64,000 nucleotides of DNA from Limnohabitans sp. Rim28. Its GTDB lineage: Bacteria > Pseudomonadota > Gammaproteobacteria > Burkholderiales > Burkholderiaceae_C. The notes under the pieces were generated by a model. It searched no databases. It was not told where the DNA came from and saw nothing but the letters and a program-made list of their open reading frames with translations. Below are positions 26,516 through 35,739 of this stretch, one piece after another; the stretch's first letter is position 1, and every line of letters starts with the position of its first letter. A program made the position numbers and the translations under genes. The stretch covers positions 1 to 64,000 of the forward strand of contig NZ_ALKN02000010.1 of the NCBI RefSeq assembly GCF_000293865.2, written 5' to 3'.

Positions 26516-26908
26516 TCATTGGCGCGCCCACAACAAGCCCACCGTTTTGAGCCCAAGCAGTGTCAGGCCCAGCGAGCCCAACAGGTGAAGTGAGGCCGTG
26601 CCTGCGGCCAGCGCAAAGCGGCCTTGCTGCAGCATGGCCACGACTTCGGCAGAAAAGCTGGAGAAGGTGGTCAGAGCCCCTAAAAAGCCGGTGACCAAGG
26701 CCAGTCGCCAGACCGGGTCCAGCTCGGGCAGTTGCTGGAACACGCCGACGCACACACCCACCAAGTAGCCACCGATCAGGTTGGCCGCTAAGGTGCCCCA
26801 GGGCAAGAGGCTGCCGCTGGCGGGGCTGGGGTTGAGCCACAGGCCCAGCTGCCAGCGGGACAGCGCACCCACACAAGCTCCGATGCAAATGGCGATCACG
26901 GTGAGCAT
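26516..26908 (-). CDS. crcB: Fluoride efflux channel CrcB (Fluc)
   Basis: A small inner-membrane fluoride channel of 130 residues with four transmembrane helices. It has the family motifs GACVGALSRWQLGLWL, GTLAANLIGGYLVGV and TGFLGALTTFSSFSAEV; the last includes the Phe residues and the TTFSSFS pore motif. It protects the cell from fluoride. It lies 34 nt after rdgC on the same strand and is probably co-transcribed. No fluoride riboswitch is visible before it. It is convergent with the flavin monooxygenase gene, 14 nt away. Confidence 0.93.
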   Translation of the reverse strand: MLTVIAICIGACVGALSRWQLGLWLNPSPASGSLLPWGTLAANLIGGYLVGVCVGVFQQLPELDPVWRLALVTGFLGALTTFSSFSAEVVAMLQQGRFALAAGTASLHLLGSLGLTLLGLKTVGLLWARQ

Positions 26909-26942
26909 GGCGTGGTTCCTTTGTCTAGAGGCTTACCGACCC

Positions 26943-27881
26943 TTAAAACGGCGGGTCTTCGCCGGCCGCCGCAGCGCCCAATTCCATCTCGCCACCCAAG
27001 GCGTCGATCAGGCTGTCGATCAGCGGCCCGAGCAAGCCGGTGGACAAGGCCACGTCGGCGTCAAAGCGGTCTTCGTTTTTGTCGGTGCCCGACTCGTCCA
27101 TCACGCCGTCAAGGTATTGCACCTTTTTCAGCTGCAGGGTGTCGGTCAGCACAAAGGCCACGCGGCCGTCCCAGCTCAGCGCCAGCTGGGTGGGCAGCTT
27201 GCCTTCCAGCACATGTTTGCGCACATCGTCGTTGGCCAAGTGGTGGCGCGTGAAGCGCACGCTGGCCGCGTCTTCGCCGGTGGACTTGAGCACGGTTTCG
27301 CGCTCCACCGTCAAGTCTGAGGGCCATTCCTCAGGGGTGGGGGCCAGCAGCCACTGCGTCATGGCCGCTTGTGGGGAGGTCACGGTCTGGATCAAGGACA
27401 CCGACAGGCCGCCCATCACGTTCATCAGCGCCGACATGACCTCGTCGGCCTTGCCCTGACTGCCTGCGTTGAGCACCAGACGGCGGTTTTCCAAGTCCAT
27501 CCACACCAGCACGGTCGATTCGCGGGCAAAGGCCTGCGGCAACAGCGACAGCAGCACGTCGTCCATCAGCTCGCGTTTTTCTTTTTTGCCAGGCTTGCGG
27601 CCGGTGGCCGCTTCGATTTCGGCGATGCGTTCTTCGGCTTTGCGCCGCACCACGTTGCCGGGCACGGCCTTGGACTCGATCATGAGTTTCATGATCCATT
27701 GGCCCGAGACCGATTCAACCAAGGGCCCGTGGGCTTCGCCCCGGGGCGGGACCCAGCCAATCGACTTGTCTTGGCTGGCGCCACATGCCACAAACTGCAC
27801 CGGCGCGAGTGCCGCCTGCACATCGGCCAAAGTGGGCGCAAAGCCCTCGCCGATGCGGTAAACCATCACATTTTTAAACAT
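26943..27881 (-). CDS. rdgC: Recombination-associated protein RdgC
   Basis: RdgC is a ring-forming, sequence-independent DNA-binding protein that restrains RecA-mediated recombination at forks. The 312 residues match the family. Typical segments are MFKNVMVYRIGEGF at the start, IGWVPPRGEAHGPLVESVSG near 55, and an acidic low-complexity C-terminus (ALGGEMELGAAAAGEDPPF). The GRKPGKKEKRELMDDV stretch near 125 is the conserved basic loop. It is followed by crcB. Confidence 0.95.
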   Translation of the reverse strand: MFKNVMVYRIGEGFAPTLADVQAALAPVQFVACGASQDKSIGWVPPRGEAHGPLVESVSGQWIMKLMIESKAVPGNVVRRKAEERIAEIEAATGRKPGKKEKRELMDDVLLSLLPQAFARESTVLVWMDLENRRLVLNAGSQGKADEVMSALMNVMGGLSVSLIQTVTSPQAAMTQWLLAPTPEEWPSDLTVERETVLKSTGEDAASVRFTRHHLANDDVRKHVLEGKLPTQLALSWDGRVAFVLTDTLQLKKVQYLDGVMDESGTDKNEDRFDADVALSTGLLGPLIDSLIDALGGEMELGAAAAGEDPPF

Positions 27882-27942
27882 CCGTCACTCTTTCATGCCT
27901 TGTCAGGCCAGCGCGGCATCTTACCGGAGTGGGTGGACGGCT

Positions 27943-29256
27943 TTACTTGGCAACGCCCATCAAAAGATTGGGCACGCTGGTGACGATGGACGGGAAAACG
28001 GTGATCAGCACAATGCCCAGGATCAAGCAGCCGAAAAAGGGCAAGGTCACGGTGGCAATCCGGTTGCTGTCGATGCCGGTCATGTTTTGCAACACGAACA
28101 GGTTGAAGCCCACGGGCGGCGTGATTTCCGCGATCTCGATCAACATGATGATGAAGATGCCAAACCAAACGAGGTCGAAGCCGGCTTTCTGAATCATGGG
28201 CAGCACCACCGCGCTGGTCAGCACGATCATCGAGATGCCATCGAGCGCCGTGCCCAAAATCAAATACACCACCACCAAAATCGCAATCAGGCCATAAGGC
28301 GAGAGGTTCATGGCGTGGACAAACTCGGCCAGCTCTCGCGGGATACCGGTGAAGGCCATAGTTTTGGTGAGAAACGCCGCGCCCGCCAGGATGAACATGA
28401 TCATGCAGCTGACCCGGGTGGCGCTCACCAAGCCTTGCCAGAAGTTCTGCCATGTCAGGCTGCGGCCTGCAGCGGCAATCGCCAGCGAGCCCAGCACGCC
28501 ATAGGCCGCACATTCGGTGGCGGTGGCGATGCCCGCCACCAGCACCCACACGATGAAGACAATCAGCAAACCACAAGGAATCAAGCTGCCCGAGCGGCGC
28601 ATTTTCTCCATGAAGGTGGTTGGCGCTTCGGGGGGCGGTACTTTGTCAGGATTGCGCAGGCTCCACCAGATGATGTAGCCCGAAAAAAGCCCCATCAGCA
28701 AAAAGCCGGGCAAAAAGCCTGCGAGGAACAGGCGAATCACACTGGCGTCGGCCGCCACGGCATACACCACCATGGTGATGGACGGCGGAATCAAAATGCC
28801 CAGACCGCCTGCCGCGGCCAAAGAGCCCAGCGCGATGTTGCGGTCGTAGCCGCGCTTTTCCAGCTCGGGCAGCGCCACCTTGGCGATTGTGGCGCAGGTG
28901 GCTGCAGAGGAGCCTGACACCGAGCCGAAAATGCCGCAACCCAAAATGGTGGTGTGCATCAGGCGGCCCGGCACTTTGGACAACCAGGGTGACAGGCCAT
29001 CGAACATTTGCTCGGACAGCTTGGTGCGGTACAAAATCTCGCCCATCCAGATGAACATGGGCAATGCCGCCAACTCCCAGCTGGCCGAGGTTTCCCAAAA
29101 CGAGGAAAACAGGTTTTTACCGGGCAGGGTGTTGGTAAAGAAGGCCTGACCGACCCATCCGACAATGGCCAGTGTCATGGCGATCCACACGCCACCACTG
29201 AGCATCAGCAACATCAAAAAGAGGAGAAGGCCTCCGATTTCAAGCAGGCCCATCAA
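27943..29256 (-). CDS. dctM: TRAP transporter large permease (DctM)
   Basis: The ion-coupled membrane subunit of the second TRAP system, 437 residues, the normal length, with about twelve hydrophobic segments. Motifs include AAGGLGILIPPSITMVVYAV, GSVSGSSAATCATIA and ATECAAYGVLGSL. It overlaps the small permease gene by 4 nt (ATGA), and the order dctP-dctQ-dctM on the minus strand is standard. Neighbouring MarR and 5-oxoprolinase genes suggest a cyclic amide or pyroglutamate-like substrate; this is inference from context. Confidence 0.92.
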   Translation of the reverse strand: MMGLLEIGGLLLFLMLLMLSGGVWIAMTLAIVGWVGQAFFTNTLPGKNLFSSFWETSASWELAALPMFIWMGEILYRTKLSEQMFDGLSPWLSKVPGRLMHTTILGCGIFGSVSGSSAATCATIAKVALPELEKRGYDRNIALGSLAAAGGLGILIPPSITMVVYAVAADASVIRLFLAGFLPGFLLMGLFSGYIIWWSLRNPDKVPPPEAPTTFMEKMRRSGSLIPCGLLIVFIVWVLVAGIATATECAAYGVLGSLAIAAAGRSLTWQNFWQGLVSATRVSCMIMFILAGAAFLTKTMAFTGIPRELAEFVHAMNLSPYGLIAILVVVYLILGTALDGISMIVLTSAVVLPMIQKAGFDLVWFGIFIIMLIEIAEITPPVGFNLFVLQNMTGIDSNRIATVTLPFFGCLILGIVLITVFPSIVTSVPNLLMGVAK

Positions 29257-29819
29257 AGCTCCTCAGAAAAATCACCACGGGCATGGCGCTCTTCAACGCG
29301 CGCCACATAACTGGGTTTGCCACCTTGAAACACGCAAACGCATTCATCGATCACGGCAATCACCAAAATCGCTGAGCCAATGACGAAGCTCATCTGCGGA
29401 ATCCAGATCGGGATCGCCACCATATTGCCTGCGATGTCGTTGAATTCGTAGCTTTCCCAGGTGAAGCGCGCCGCCCAGTAGCCCAAGTAGCCGATGGCCA
29501 CGGCAGCCACCGTGAGCGAGATCAACTCCAGCCAGCGGCGCACGGGGGCTGACACCGATTCAAGAACCAGTGTCACCCGTACAAAGTCACCATTGCGAAA
29601 ACTGTAGGCCATGCCCAAGAAAGCAGCGGCGGCACACAGCCAAGCCACGATGTCGTTGACCCAGGAAACACGCCAGTTCAGCACACGCCCCACCGAGGCG
29701 CCGATCATCAAAACCAGAATGGACAACACGCACAGGGCGGCCAGTTGACCCCCCATCAGGTACAGACCATCCAAGATGCGACGCGTTGGTGAAGCGCGTG
29801 GAGGAAAACTGGCGTTCAT
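29253..29819 (-). CDS. dctQ: TRAP transporter small permease (DctQ)
   Basis: The small membrane subunit, 188 residues with four transmembrane segments (about 20-42, 58-78, 98-118 and 140-163). It lies 6 nt after the binding-protein gene and overlaps dctM by 4 nt. The pattern WVNDIVAWLCAAAAFLGMAY, then a charged loop (SFRNGDFVRVTLV), is typical of DctQ. Its substrate follows that of the binding protein upstream. Confidence 0.9.
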   Translation of the reverse strand: MNASFPPRASPTRRILDGLYLMGGQLAALCVLSILVLMIGASVGRVLNWRVSWVNDIVAWLCAAAAFLGMAYSFRNGDFVRVTLVLESVSAPVRRWLELISLTVAAVAIGYLGYWAARFTWESYEFNDIAGNMVAIPIWIPQMSFVIGSAILVIAVIDECVCVFQGGKPSYVARVEERHARGDFSEEL

Positions 29820-29825
29820 CCGGGC

Positions 29826-30803
29826 TTATTTTTTGTTGTAAGCGTCGACCAGAGCCCTGCCTTCGGCACCGGATCTGTCCAGCCATTCTTTGAGCATGGT
29901 GTCGCCCACCTTTTTCATGTCAGCCTTGAGTTGAGCCGATGGGGGGGTGACCGTCACGCCGTTGGTTTTGAGAATTTCCAAGGTGGTGGTGTTGACCTTG
30001 CGCGATTCGGTCCAGCCTCGGACTTCGGCATCCGCTGCGGCCTTCATCACCGCGTCTTGGCTGGCTTTGTCCAGCGCGTCGAAAGCTTTCTTGTTGGCGA
30101 TCACTGCATTTTTGGGCAACCAAGCCTGCACATCGTAGTAGAACTTCAGGTGCTCGAACAATTTGCTGTCCACGCCGGTCGCGCCGGAGGTCATGGTGGA
30201 TTCGACCACGCCGGTCGCCAGTGCCTGTGTGAATTCAGCCGCTTGCACCGTGACAGGCTGTGCGCCCACCAACTCGGCAATGCGGGCTGTGGCTGGGCTG
30301 TAAGAGCGCCACTTGATGCCCTTCAAATCTGCAGCGCTGTTGAGGGGCTTCTTGCTGTAAATACCCTGCGGTGGCCAAGCCACCGAATACAGCAGCACCA
30401 TGCCCTGCTCGGCCAGCTTTTTTTCCATCAGCGGTTTTTGCGCCCTGTACAGCTTCATGCTCTCGTCATAACTGTTTGCCAGAAAGGGCAGGCCGTCCGC
30501 TGCGTAAATGGGCCACTCATTGCTGAAGTTGGCCAGCAAAATTTCACCCAGCTGGGCTTGCCCGCCTTGCACAGCGCGCTTGATCTCGGGCGCCTTGAAC
30601 AGCGAGGCGTTGGCATGGACCGTGATTTTCAGCTTGCCCGCTGTGGCCTTGTCGACATCGGCCGCAAACTGGCTCATGTTGACCGTGTGGAAGTTGGTGG
30701 CCGGGTAGGCTGCGGGCAGGTCCCACTTGGTTTGGGCCGACACAAAACCGGATACTGCGAGCAGACCAGCCAGCAGGCTGAGGTGAAGGGCGCGACGTTG
30801 CAT
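29826..30803 (-). CDS. dctP: TRAP transporter substrate-binding protein (DctP)
   Basis: The periplasmic solute-binding subunit, 325 residues. The ATG at 30803 is preceded by AGGAG and opens a Sec signal (MQRRALHLSLLAGLLAVSGF, ending in VSAQ); the longer reading has no ribosome binding site. The mature part has typical DctP motifs such as KWRSYSPATARIAELVGAQP near 165 and EFTQALATGVVESTMTSG near 200, including the Arg that binds the ligand carboxylate. It is the first gene of dctPQM, divergent from marR. Predicted to bind a carboxylate-bearing ligand; the identity is unknown. Confidence 0.92.
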   Translation of the reverse strand: MQRRALHLSLLAGLLAVSGFVSAQTKWDLPAAYPATNFHTVNMSQFAADVDKATAGKLKITVHANASLFKAPEIKRAVQGGQAQLGEILLANFSNEWPIYAADGLPFLANSYDESMKLYRAQKPLMEKKLAEQGMVLLYSVAWPPQGIYSKKPLNSAADLKGIKWRSYSPATARIAELVGAQPVTVQAAEFTQALATGVVESTMTSGATGVDSKLFEHLKFYYDVQAWLPKNAVIANKKAFDALDKASQDAVMKAAADAEVRGWTESRKVNTTTLEILKTNGVTVTPPSAQLKADMKKVGDTMLKEWLDRSGAEGRALVDAYNKK

Positions 30804-30948
30804 GAGAACTCCTGTGAAAGATGGTGATGAATGGTTCACTGGGCAGTGCAAGAAAGGTGCCCGCTTCAAGCGCGCATCGGGTGCATCTGTCAGATGACCA
30901 CTGTAGGCATGCTGGCACTGATTCGTGCTCGGTGTTTTCCCTTAACGT

Positions 30949-30970
30949 CAACAATTTGTTGGTAAATTGT
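30949..30970. promoter_or_regulatory. Candidate MarR operator
   Basis: Two overlapping perfect palindromes: CAACAA-T-TTGTTG (30949-30961) and ACAATTT-N6-AAATTGT (30951-30970). They lie in the divergent region between the TRAP dctP gene and the marR gene, 38 nt before the likely marR start. This is the usual layout for an autoregulating MarR protein. The possible TTG start at 30967 falls inside the palindrome, which favours the later ATG. Confidence 0.6.
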
Positions 30971-31008
30971 CGGCATCGGACATAGACTTTCTGGTCTTCC
31001 AAACCTGG

Positions 31009-31551
31009 ATGGAATCCATGCCGCGCAAAAATGCTCTCAGTCTTTCGGCCGCCAGCCCCATCGTGTCATCGGCCCACTTGGTCTCGCCCGACAGCGCCGA
31101 GATGAGCGAGTTCGAGTTCGGTCTGATCGTGGCGGGCAATGCCTTTCACCGCTGGATCATCCACTGCATGGCGGCCGCGGGCTTGAAGGATTTGACGCCG
31201 CTGGATGTGCTGGTGCTGCACCACGTCACGCACCGTGCGCGCGACAAGCGACTGGCCGACATCTGTTTCATCATGAACATCGAAGACACACATTTGGTGA
31301 ACTACGCCCTGAAAAAGCTGCAAGGCTTGGGGGTGGTGGTGTCGCAAAAAAATGGCAAAGACGTGACTTATGCCGCCACCGATGAAGGTCGCGCCTATGT
31401 CCAGCGCTACCGAGACATCCGCGAGAGTTGCCTGATCGATGCCCTGAAAGCCGACGATGGCCTGAACCGCGACATTGGCGAGTTGGCCCGGTTGCTGCGC
31501 GTGCTCTCCGGCATGTACGACCAAGCGGCGCGTGCTGCAGCTTCTCTGTGA
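31009..31551 (+). CDS. MarR family winged-helix regulator
   Basis: A 180-residue cytosolic DNA-binding protein with a winged-helix core at about 50-130: LTPLDVLVLHHVTHRARDKR, then LADICFIMNIEDTHLVNYAL as recognition region, and a wing with VVVSQKNGKDVTYAATDEGR. Flanking helices form the MarR dimer interface. Starts at 31009 or 31018 are possible. It is divergent from the dctPQM genes, with a strong palindrome between, and lies 20 nt before the 5-oxoprolinase gene. So it probably controls both, responding to the transported compound or its derivative. Confidence 0.83.
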   Translation: MESMPRKNALSLSAASPIVSSAHLVSPDSAEMSEFEFGLIVAGNAFHRWIIHCMAAAGLKDLTPLDVLVLHHVTHRARDKRLADICFIMNIEDTHLVNYALKKLQGLGVVVSQKNGKDVTYAATDEGRAYVQRYRDIRESCLIDALKADDGLNRDIGELARLLRVLSGMYDQAARAAASL

Positions 31552-31571
31552 CCCCTTTTCTCAATCGCTAT

Positions 31572-34500
31572 ATGACCGACGCCAACAACACCCTCTCTGG
31601 CCAACAACGCTGGCAATTCTGGATCGACCGCGGTGGCACGTTCACCGATGTGGTGGGCAAGCGACCCGATGGTTCCTTGGTCACGCACAAGCTGCTGAGC
31701 GACAACCCCGAGCAGTACCGCGATGCAGCGGTGGCGGGTATTCGGCATTTGCTGGGCTTGAAGGCCGGAGAACCGGTCACACCCGAACAGGTGGCCTGCG
31801 TGAAGATGGGCACCACTGTGGCCACCAATGCGCTGCTCGAGCGCAAAGGCGAGGCCACCTTGCTGGTGACCACGCAGGGCTTTGGCGATGCGTTGCGCAT
31901 CGCTTACCAAAACCGCCCGCGTTTGTTTGACCGCCAAATTGTGTTGCCCGAGTTGTTGTACAGCGCCGTGGTGGAGGCACAAGAACGGGTGACGGTAGAC
32001 GGCGAGGTCTTGCAAGCACTCGATGAGGTGCATTTGCGCACCCAATTGGTGAATGTGCATGCGCAAGGCGTGCGCTCGGTGGCGGTGGTGTTCATGCACG
32101 GCTGGCGTCACACAGCACACGAGCAAGTGGCCGCGCGTTTGGCGCGTGAAGTGGGTTTCACGCAAATCAGTACCTCGCACCAAACCAGCCCCATGATGAA
32201 GCTGGTCAGCCGGGGCGACACCACGGTGGTGGACGCTTACTTGTCACCCATCCTGCGCCGATACGTGGACCAAGTGGCCAGCGAGATGCCGGGTGTGAAA
32301 CTGATGTTCATGCAGTCTTCGGGTGGCCTCACAGACGCGCAGGTGTTTGCAGGCAAGGACGCGATTTTGAGTGGCCCTGCGGGTGGCATCGTGGGCATGG
32401 CCCGCACCGCGCAGCTGGCGGGGCACGACAAGGTGATTGGCTTTGACATGGGCGGCACTTCCACCGATGTGTCGCATTTTGCCGGGCAATTCGAGCGCGA
32501 GTTTGAAACCCAGGTGGCGGGGGTGCGCATGCGTGCGCCCATGATGAGCATCCACACCGTGGCCGCAGGGGGCGGCTCGCTGCTGGCCTTTGACGGTGCG
32601 CGCTTTCGGGTGGGGCCGCAAAGCGCGGGGGCCAACCCAGGCCCGGCCAGTTACCGACGCGGCGGGCCACTGGCCGTGACCGATGCCAACGTGATGGTGG
32701 GCAAGGTGCAGCCGAAGTTTTTCCCTTCGGTGTTTGGGCCAGAAGCCAACCAGCCGCTGGACGCCGAGGTGGTGCATGGGCATTTTGCAAAATTAGCCGC
32801 ACAAACCGGGCGTGCCGCTGAAGACGTGGCGCATGGCTTCATCCAGATCGCGGTGCAGCAGATGGCCAACGCGATCAAGAAAATTTCGGTGGCACGGGGC
32901 TACGACGTGACGCGTTACACCCTGCAGTGCTTTGGCGGCGCGGGTGGGCAGCACGCTTGTTTGGTGGCTGACGCTTTGGGCATGTCGCAGGTGCTGGTGC
33001 ACCCGTTGGCGGGTGTGTTGTCGGCTTATGGCATGGGTCTGGCCGACCAGAACGTGATGCGTGAGGAGTCGGTCGAACGCCGTCTGGAGGCTGCGACCAT
33101 GCCTTGGATGGCCGAGCGCTTGCAGGCTTTGGGCGAATCCACCCGTCAGGCTTTGCTGGCGCAAATGGGCGGGGATGCGGTCAGTGCGCAGCGCATCGAG
33201 CTGCGCCAACGCGTGCATCTGCGCTACGAAGGCACCGACTCGGCGCTGGTGGTGCCTTGGGGTGATCAAGCCCAGTTGGTGGCGGGTTTTGAAGCGGCCT
33301 ATCGCCAGCGCTTTGCCTTCTTGATGCAGGGCAAAGCCTTGGTGGTTGAAGCCGTGTCGGTCGAGGCCGTGTTGCCTGGCGACGCACCCGAAGAAGCCCT
33401 CCACAAGCTGCACCCTGAGCGCGAAGTGCCCCGCCGTGACACCGTGCGTGTGTATGCCGCCAACGCGCAAGGTGTGGCCCAGTGGCAGGATGCTGCGTTG
33501 GTGGTGCGCGAAGACATGCGCCCCGGCGACATGATCGATGGCCCGGCCATCATTGCCGAGAAAAATGCCACCACCGTGGTCGAGCCCGGCTGGCAAGCGC
33601 GATTGACGGCGCTGGACCACTTGCTGCTGGTGCGCGTACAGGCGCGCGCGGTGCAGCATGCCGCTGGCACGCAGGCCGATCCGGTGCTGTTAGAGGTGTT
33701 CAACAACCTGTTCATGAACATTGCCGAGCAAATGGGCCTGCAGCTGCAAAACACCGCCTACTCGGTCAACATCAAGGAACGCTTGGACTTTTCGTGTGCG
33801 CTGTTCAGTGCCGAAGGCCATTTGATCGCCAACGCGCCGCACATGCCGGTGCATTTGGGCTCGATGGGCGAGAGCATCCAGACCGTCATTCAAGAGAACA
33901 AAGGCCGCATGCAGCCGGGCGATGTGTTCGTGCTGAACGACCCCTACCACGGCGGCACGCACTTGCCTGACATCACGGTCATCACGCCGGTGTACCTGGA
34001 CGGTCACGCCGATCCGGTGTTCTATGTGGGCTCACGCGGGCACCATGCCGATGTGGGCGGACTCACACCTGGCTCTATGCCACCGTTTTCCACGCGCATC
34101 GAAGAAGAGGGCGTGCAGATCAACAACGTCAAATTGGTGGAGGCAGGCCGCCTGCGTGAAGCCGAGATGGTGGCCTTGCTGCAAAGCGGTGAATACCCCT
34201 CGCGCAATCCGGCGCAAAACATGGCCGACCTGAAAGCGCAAATCGCTGCCAATGAAAAAGGCGTGCAGGAGTTGCGCCGCATGGTGGATCAGTTTGGCTT
34301 GGGCGTGGTACAGGCTTACATGCGCCATGTGCAGGACAACGCCGAAGAGTCCGTGCGCCGCGTCATCACCAGCCTGAAAAACGGCGCTTTCACTTTGCCG
34401 CTGGACAATGGCGCGCAGATCCAAGTTGCGGTGCGCGTGAACGCGGAGCAGCGCACGGCCGAGATCGACTTCACCGGCACCAGCGCCCAGTTGTCCAACA

Positions 34501-35234
34501 ACTTCAACGCGCCCCGGGCGGTGTGCATGGCGGCCGTGCTGTATGTGTTTCGCAGCTTGGTTCAGGACGACATCCCATTGAATGCAGGATGCTTGAAGCC
34601 GCTGAAGGTCATCATTCCGGCCGGCTCCATGCTCAACCCCAATCCGCCTGCTTCGGTGGTGGCGGGCAATGTGGAAACCTCCACCTGCATCACCAACGCG
34701 CTGTTTGGCGCCTTGGGTGTGATGGCAGGCAGCCAGCCCACCATGAACAACTTCACCTTTGGCAATGCGCGGGTGCAGTATTACGAAACCATCTCCGGCG
34801 GCAGTGGTGCGGGTGGGCGATTTGATGCGCACGGCGACTTGGTGGGTGGCTTTGATGGCACCTCTGTGGTGCAAACCCACATGACCAATTCACGCCTGAC
34901 CGACCCCGAGGTGCTGGAGTTCCGCTTCCCGGTGCGGCTCGAGAGTTACGCGATTCGCCAAGGCTCAGGCGGTGCAGGGCGCTGGCAGGGTGGTGATGGC
35001 GGTGTGCGCCGCGTGCGCTTTTTGGAGCCGATGACGGCGGGTATTTTGTCGAATGGGCGGGTTCACCCGGCCTTTGGCATGGCGGGCGGGCACAGCGGCT
35101 TGCCGGGCATCAACCGCGTGGTGCGTGCCGATGGCACGGTGCAGGAACTGGCGCACATTGGCCAGGTCGAAATGCAGACAGGCGATGTGTTTGAAATTCA
35201 CACACCCGGCGGCGGTGGTTTTGGCAAGGCCTGA
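31572..35234 (+). CDS. ATP-dependent 5-oxoprolinase / N-methylhydantoinase (HyuA-HyuB fusion)
   Basis: A 1220-residue single-chain protein that joins a hydantoinase A/oxoprolinase half (residues 1 to about 690) to a hydantoinase B half (about 700-1215), as in eukaryotic-type OPLAH and bacterial OplA. The N-terminal actin-like ATPase motifs are [19 protein letters not shown] and [19 protein letters not shown]. HyuB begins at [20 protein letters not shown] and includes [17 protein letters not shown]. The reaction would be ATP-driven opening of 5-oxoproline to glutamate, or of a hydantoin ring. The ATG at 31572 is chosen; the longer frame overlaps marR. With the linked TRAP transporter it forms an uptake-and-hydrolysis unit. 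Confidence 0.9.
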   Translation: MTDANNTLSGQQRWQFWIDRGGTFTDVVGKRPDGSLVTHKLLSDNPEQYRDAAVAGIRHLLGLKAGEPVTPEQVACVKMGTTVATNALLERKGEATLLVTTQGFGDALRIAYQNRPRLFDRQIVLPELLYSAVVEAQERVTVDGEVLQALDEVHLRTQLVNVHAQGVRSVAVVFMHGWRHTAHEQVAARLAREVGFTQISTSHQTSPMMKLVSRGDTTVVDAYLSPILRRYVDQVASEMPGVKLMFMQSSGGLTDAQVFAGKDAILSGPAGGIVGMARTAQLAGHDKVIGFDMGGTSTDVSHFAGQFEREFETQVAGVRMRAPMMSIHTVAAGGGSLLAFDGARFRVGPQSAGANPGPASYRRGGPLAVTDANVMVGKVQPKFFPSVFGPEANQPLDAEVVHGHFAKLAAQTGRAAEDVAHGFIQIAVQQMANAIKKISVARGYDVTRYTLQCFGGAGGQHACLVADALGMSQVLVHPLAGVLSAYGMGLADQNVMREESVERRLEAATMPWMAERLQALGESTRQALLAQMGGDAVSAQRIELRQRVHLRYEGTDSALVVPWGDQAQLVAGFEAAYRQRFAFLMQGKALVVEAVSVEAVLPGDAPEEALHKLHPEREVPRRDTVRVYAANAQGVAQWQDAALVVREDMRPGDMIDGPAIIAEKNATTVVEPGWQARLTALDHLLLVRVQARAVQHAAGTQADPVLLEVFNNLFMNIAEQMGLQLQNTAYSVNIKERLDFSCALFSAEGHLIANAPHMPVHLGSMGESIQTVIQENKGRMQPGDVFVLNDPYHGGTHLPDITVITPVYLDGHADPVFYVGSRGHHADVGGLTPGSMPPFSTRIEEEGVQINNVKLVEAGRLREAEMVALLQSGEYPSRNPAQNMADLKAQIAANEKGVQELRRMVDQFGLGVVQAYMRHVQDNAEESVRRVITSLKNGAFTLPLDNGAQIQVAVRVNAEQRTAEIDFTGTSAQLSNNFNAPRAVCMAAVLYVFRSLVQDDIPLNAGCLKPLKVIIPAGSMLNPNPPASVVAGNVETSTCITNALFGALGVMAGSQPTMNNFTFGNARVQYYETISGGSGAGGRFDAHGDLVGGFDGTSVVQTHMTNSRLTDPEVLEFRFPVRLESYAIRQGSGGAGRWQGGDGGVRRVRFLEPMTAGILSNGRVHPAFGMAGGHSGLPGINRVVRADGTVQELAHIGQVEMQTGDVFEIHTPGGGGFGKA

Positions 35235-35261
35235 ACGCCGATACAGGGTTGAAAAACACGG

Positions 35262-35285
35262 GGCCAGGGCGAGGCTGGCCGAATC
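35262..35285 (-). terminator. Weak terminator-like hairpin between 5-oxoprolinase and comEA genes
   Basis: GGCCAG (35262-35267) and CTGGCC (35275-35280) form a 6-bp stem. On the minus strand a short T-run follows a few bases after the stem, so it could end comEA transcripts. Support is modest. Confidence 0.35.
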
Positions 35286-35315
35286 GATCGAGTCGGCAGG
35301 CGGGTGAGGCCATCT

Positions 35316-35627
35316 TCAGTTTTTGGCGGGCGCAGGCTTTGGATTGGCCACCTTGGCGTTGTAAGCACTGCCTTGCACCCGTACCCCTTGCTCGGACAAG
35401 CTGCTGGCCTTTTGGGGGCCTAAACCTTTGACCCGGCTGGTGGCGTCTTCCCAGTCTTTGAACGGGGCCTTTTTGCGCTCGTCCATCACCGCCTTGCTCA
35501 GCACCGGCCCCACACCCTTGAGGGCGTCGAGTTCGACCTCCGTGGCCTTGTTCAAATCAATGTGTTGGGCCCAGGTCAGGCCAGCGAATCCGAAAGCCAG
35601 CAATGCCGCTGTGATTTTTTTCAACAT
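35316..35627 (-). CDS. ComEA-like helix-hairpin-helix DNA-binding protein
   Basis: A small exported protein of 103 residues with a Sec signal (MLKKITAALLAFGFAGLTWA, cut after WAQ) and one ComEA-type domain with tandem helix-hairpin-helix motifs: IDLNKATEVELDALKGVGPV and ATSRVKGLGPQKASSLSEQG. ComEA binds incoming double-stranded DNA in the periplasm during natural transformation. AAGGAG precedes the ATG at 35627. The short C-terminal tail is Lys/Pro/Ala-rich. No other competence genes adjoin it. It lies 112 nt downstream of lapB on the same strand. Confidence 0.88.
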   Translation of the reverse strand: MLKKITAALLAFGFAGLTWAQHIDLNKATEVELDALKGVGPVLSKAVMDERKKAPFKDWEDATSRVKGLGPQKASSLSEQGVRVQGSAYNAKVANPKPAPAKN

Positions 35628-35739
35628 GTCTGCGCTCCTTGGGTTGACTGCAAAAATGTGCAGCAAGGTGCATTGTCAAAAGCCTGTGACGCGGGATGAA
35701 GGGTGATAACCCTGAATTTCTAAAATAAAAGCATTAATT

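Noticed and set aside
26909..26942. Fluoride riboswitch before crcB
   Set aside because: Only 34 nt separate rdgC from crcB, too little for the aptamer, and no matching core is seen.
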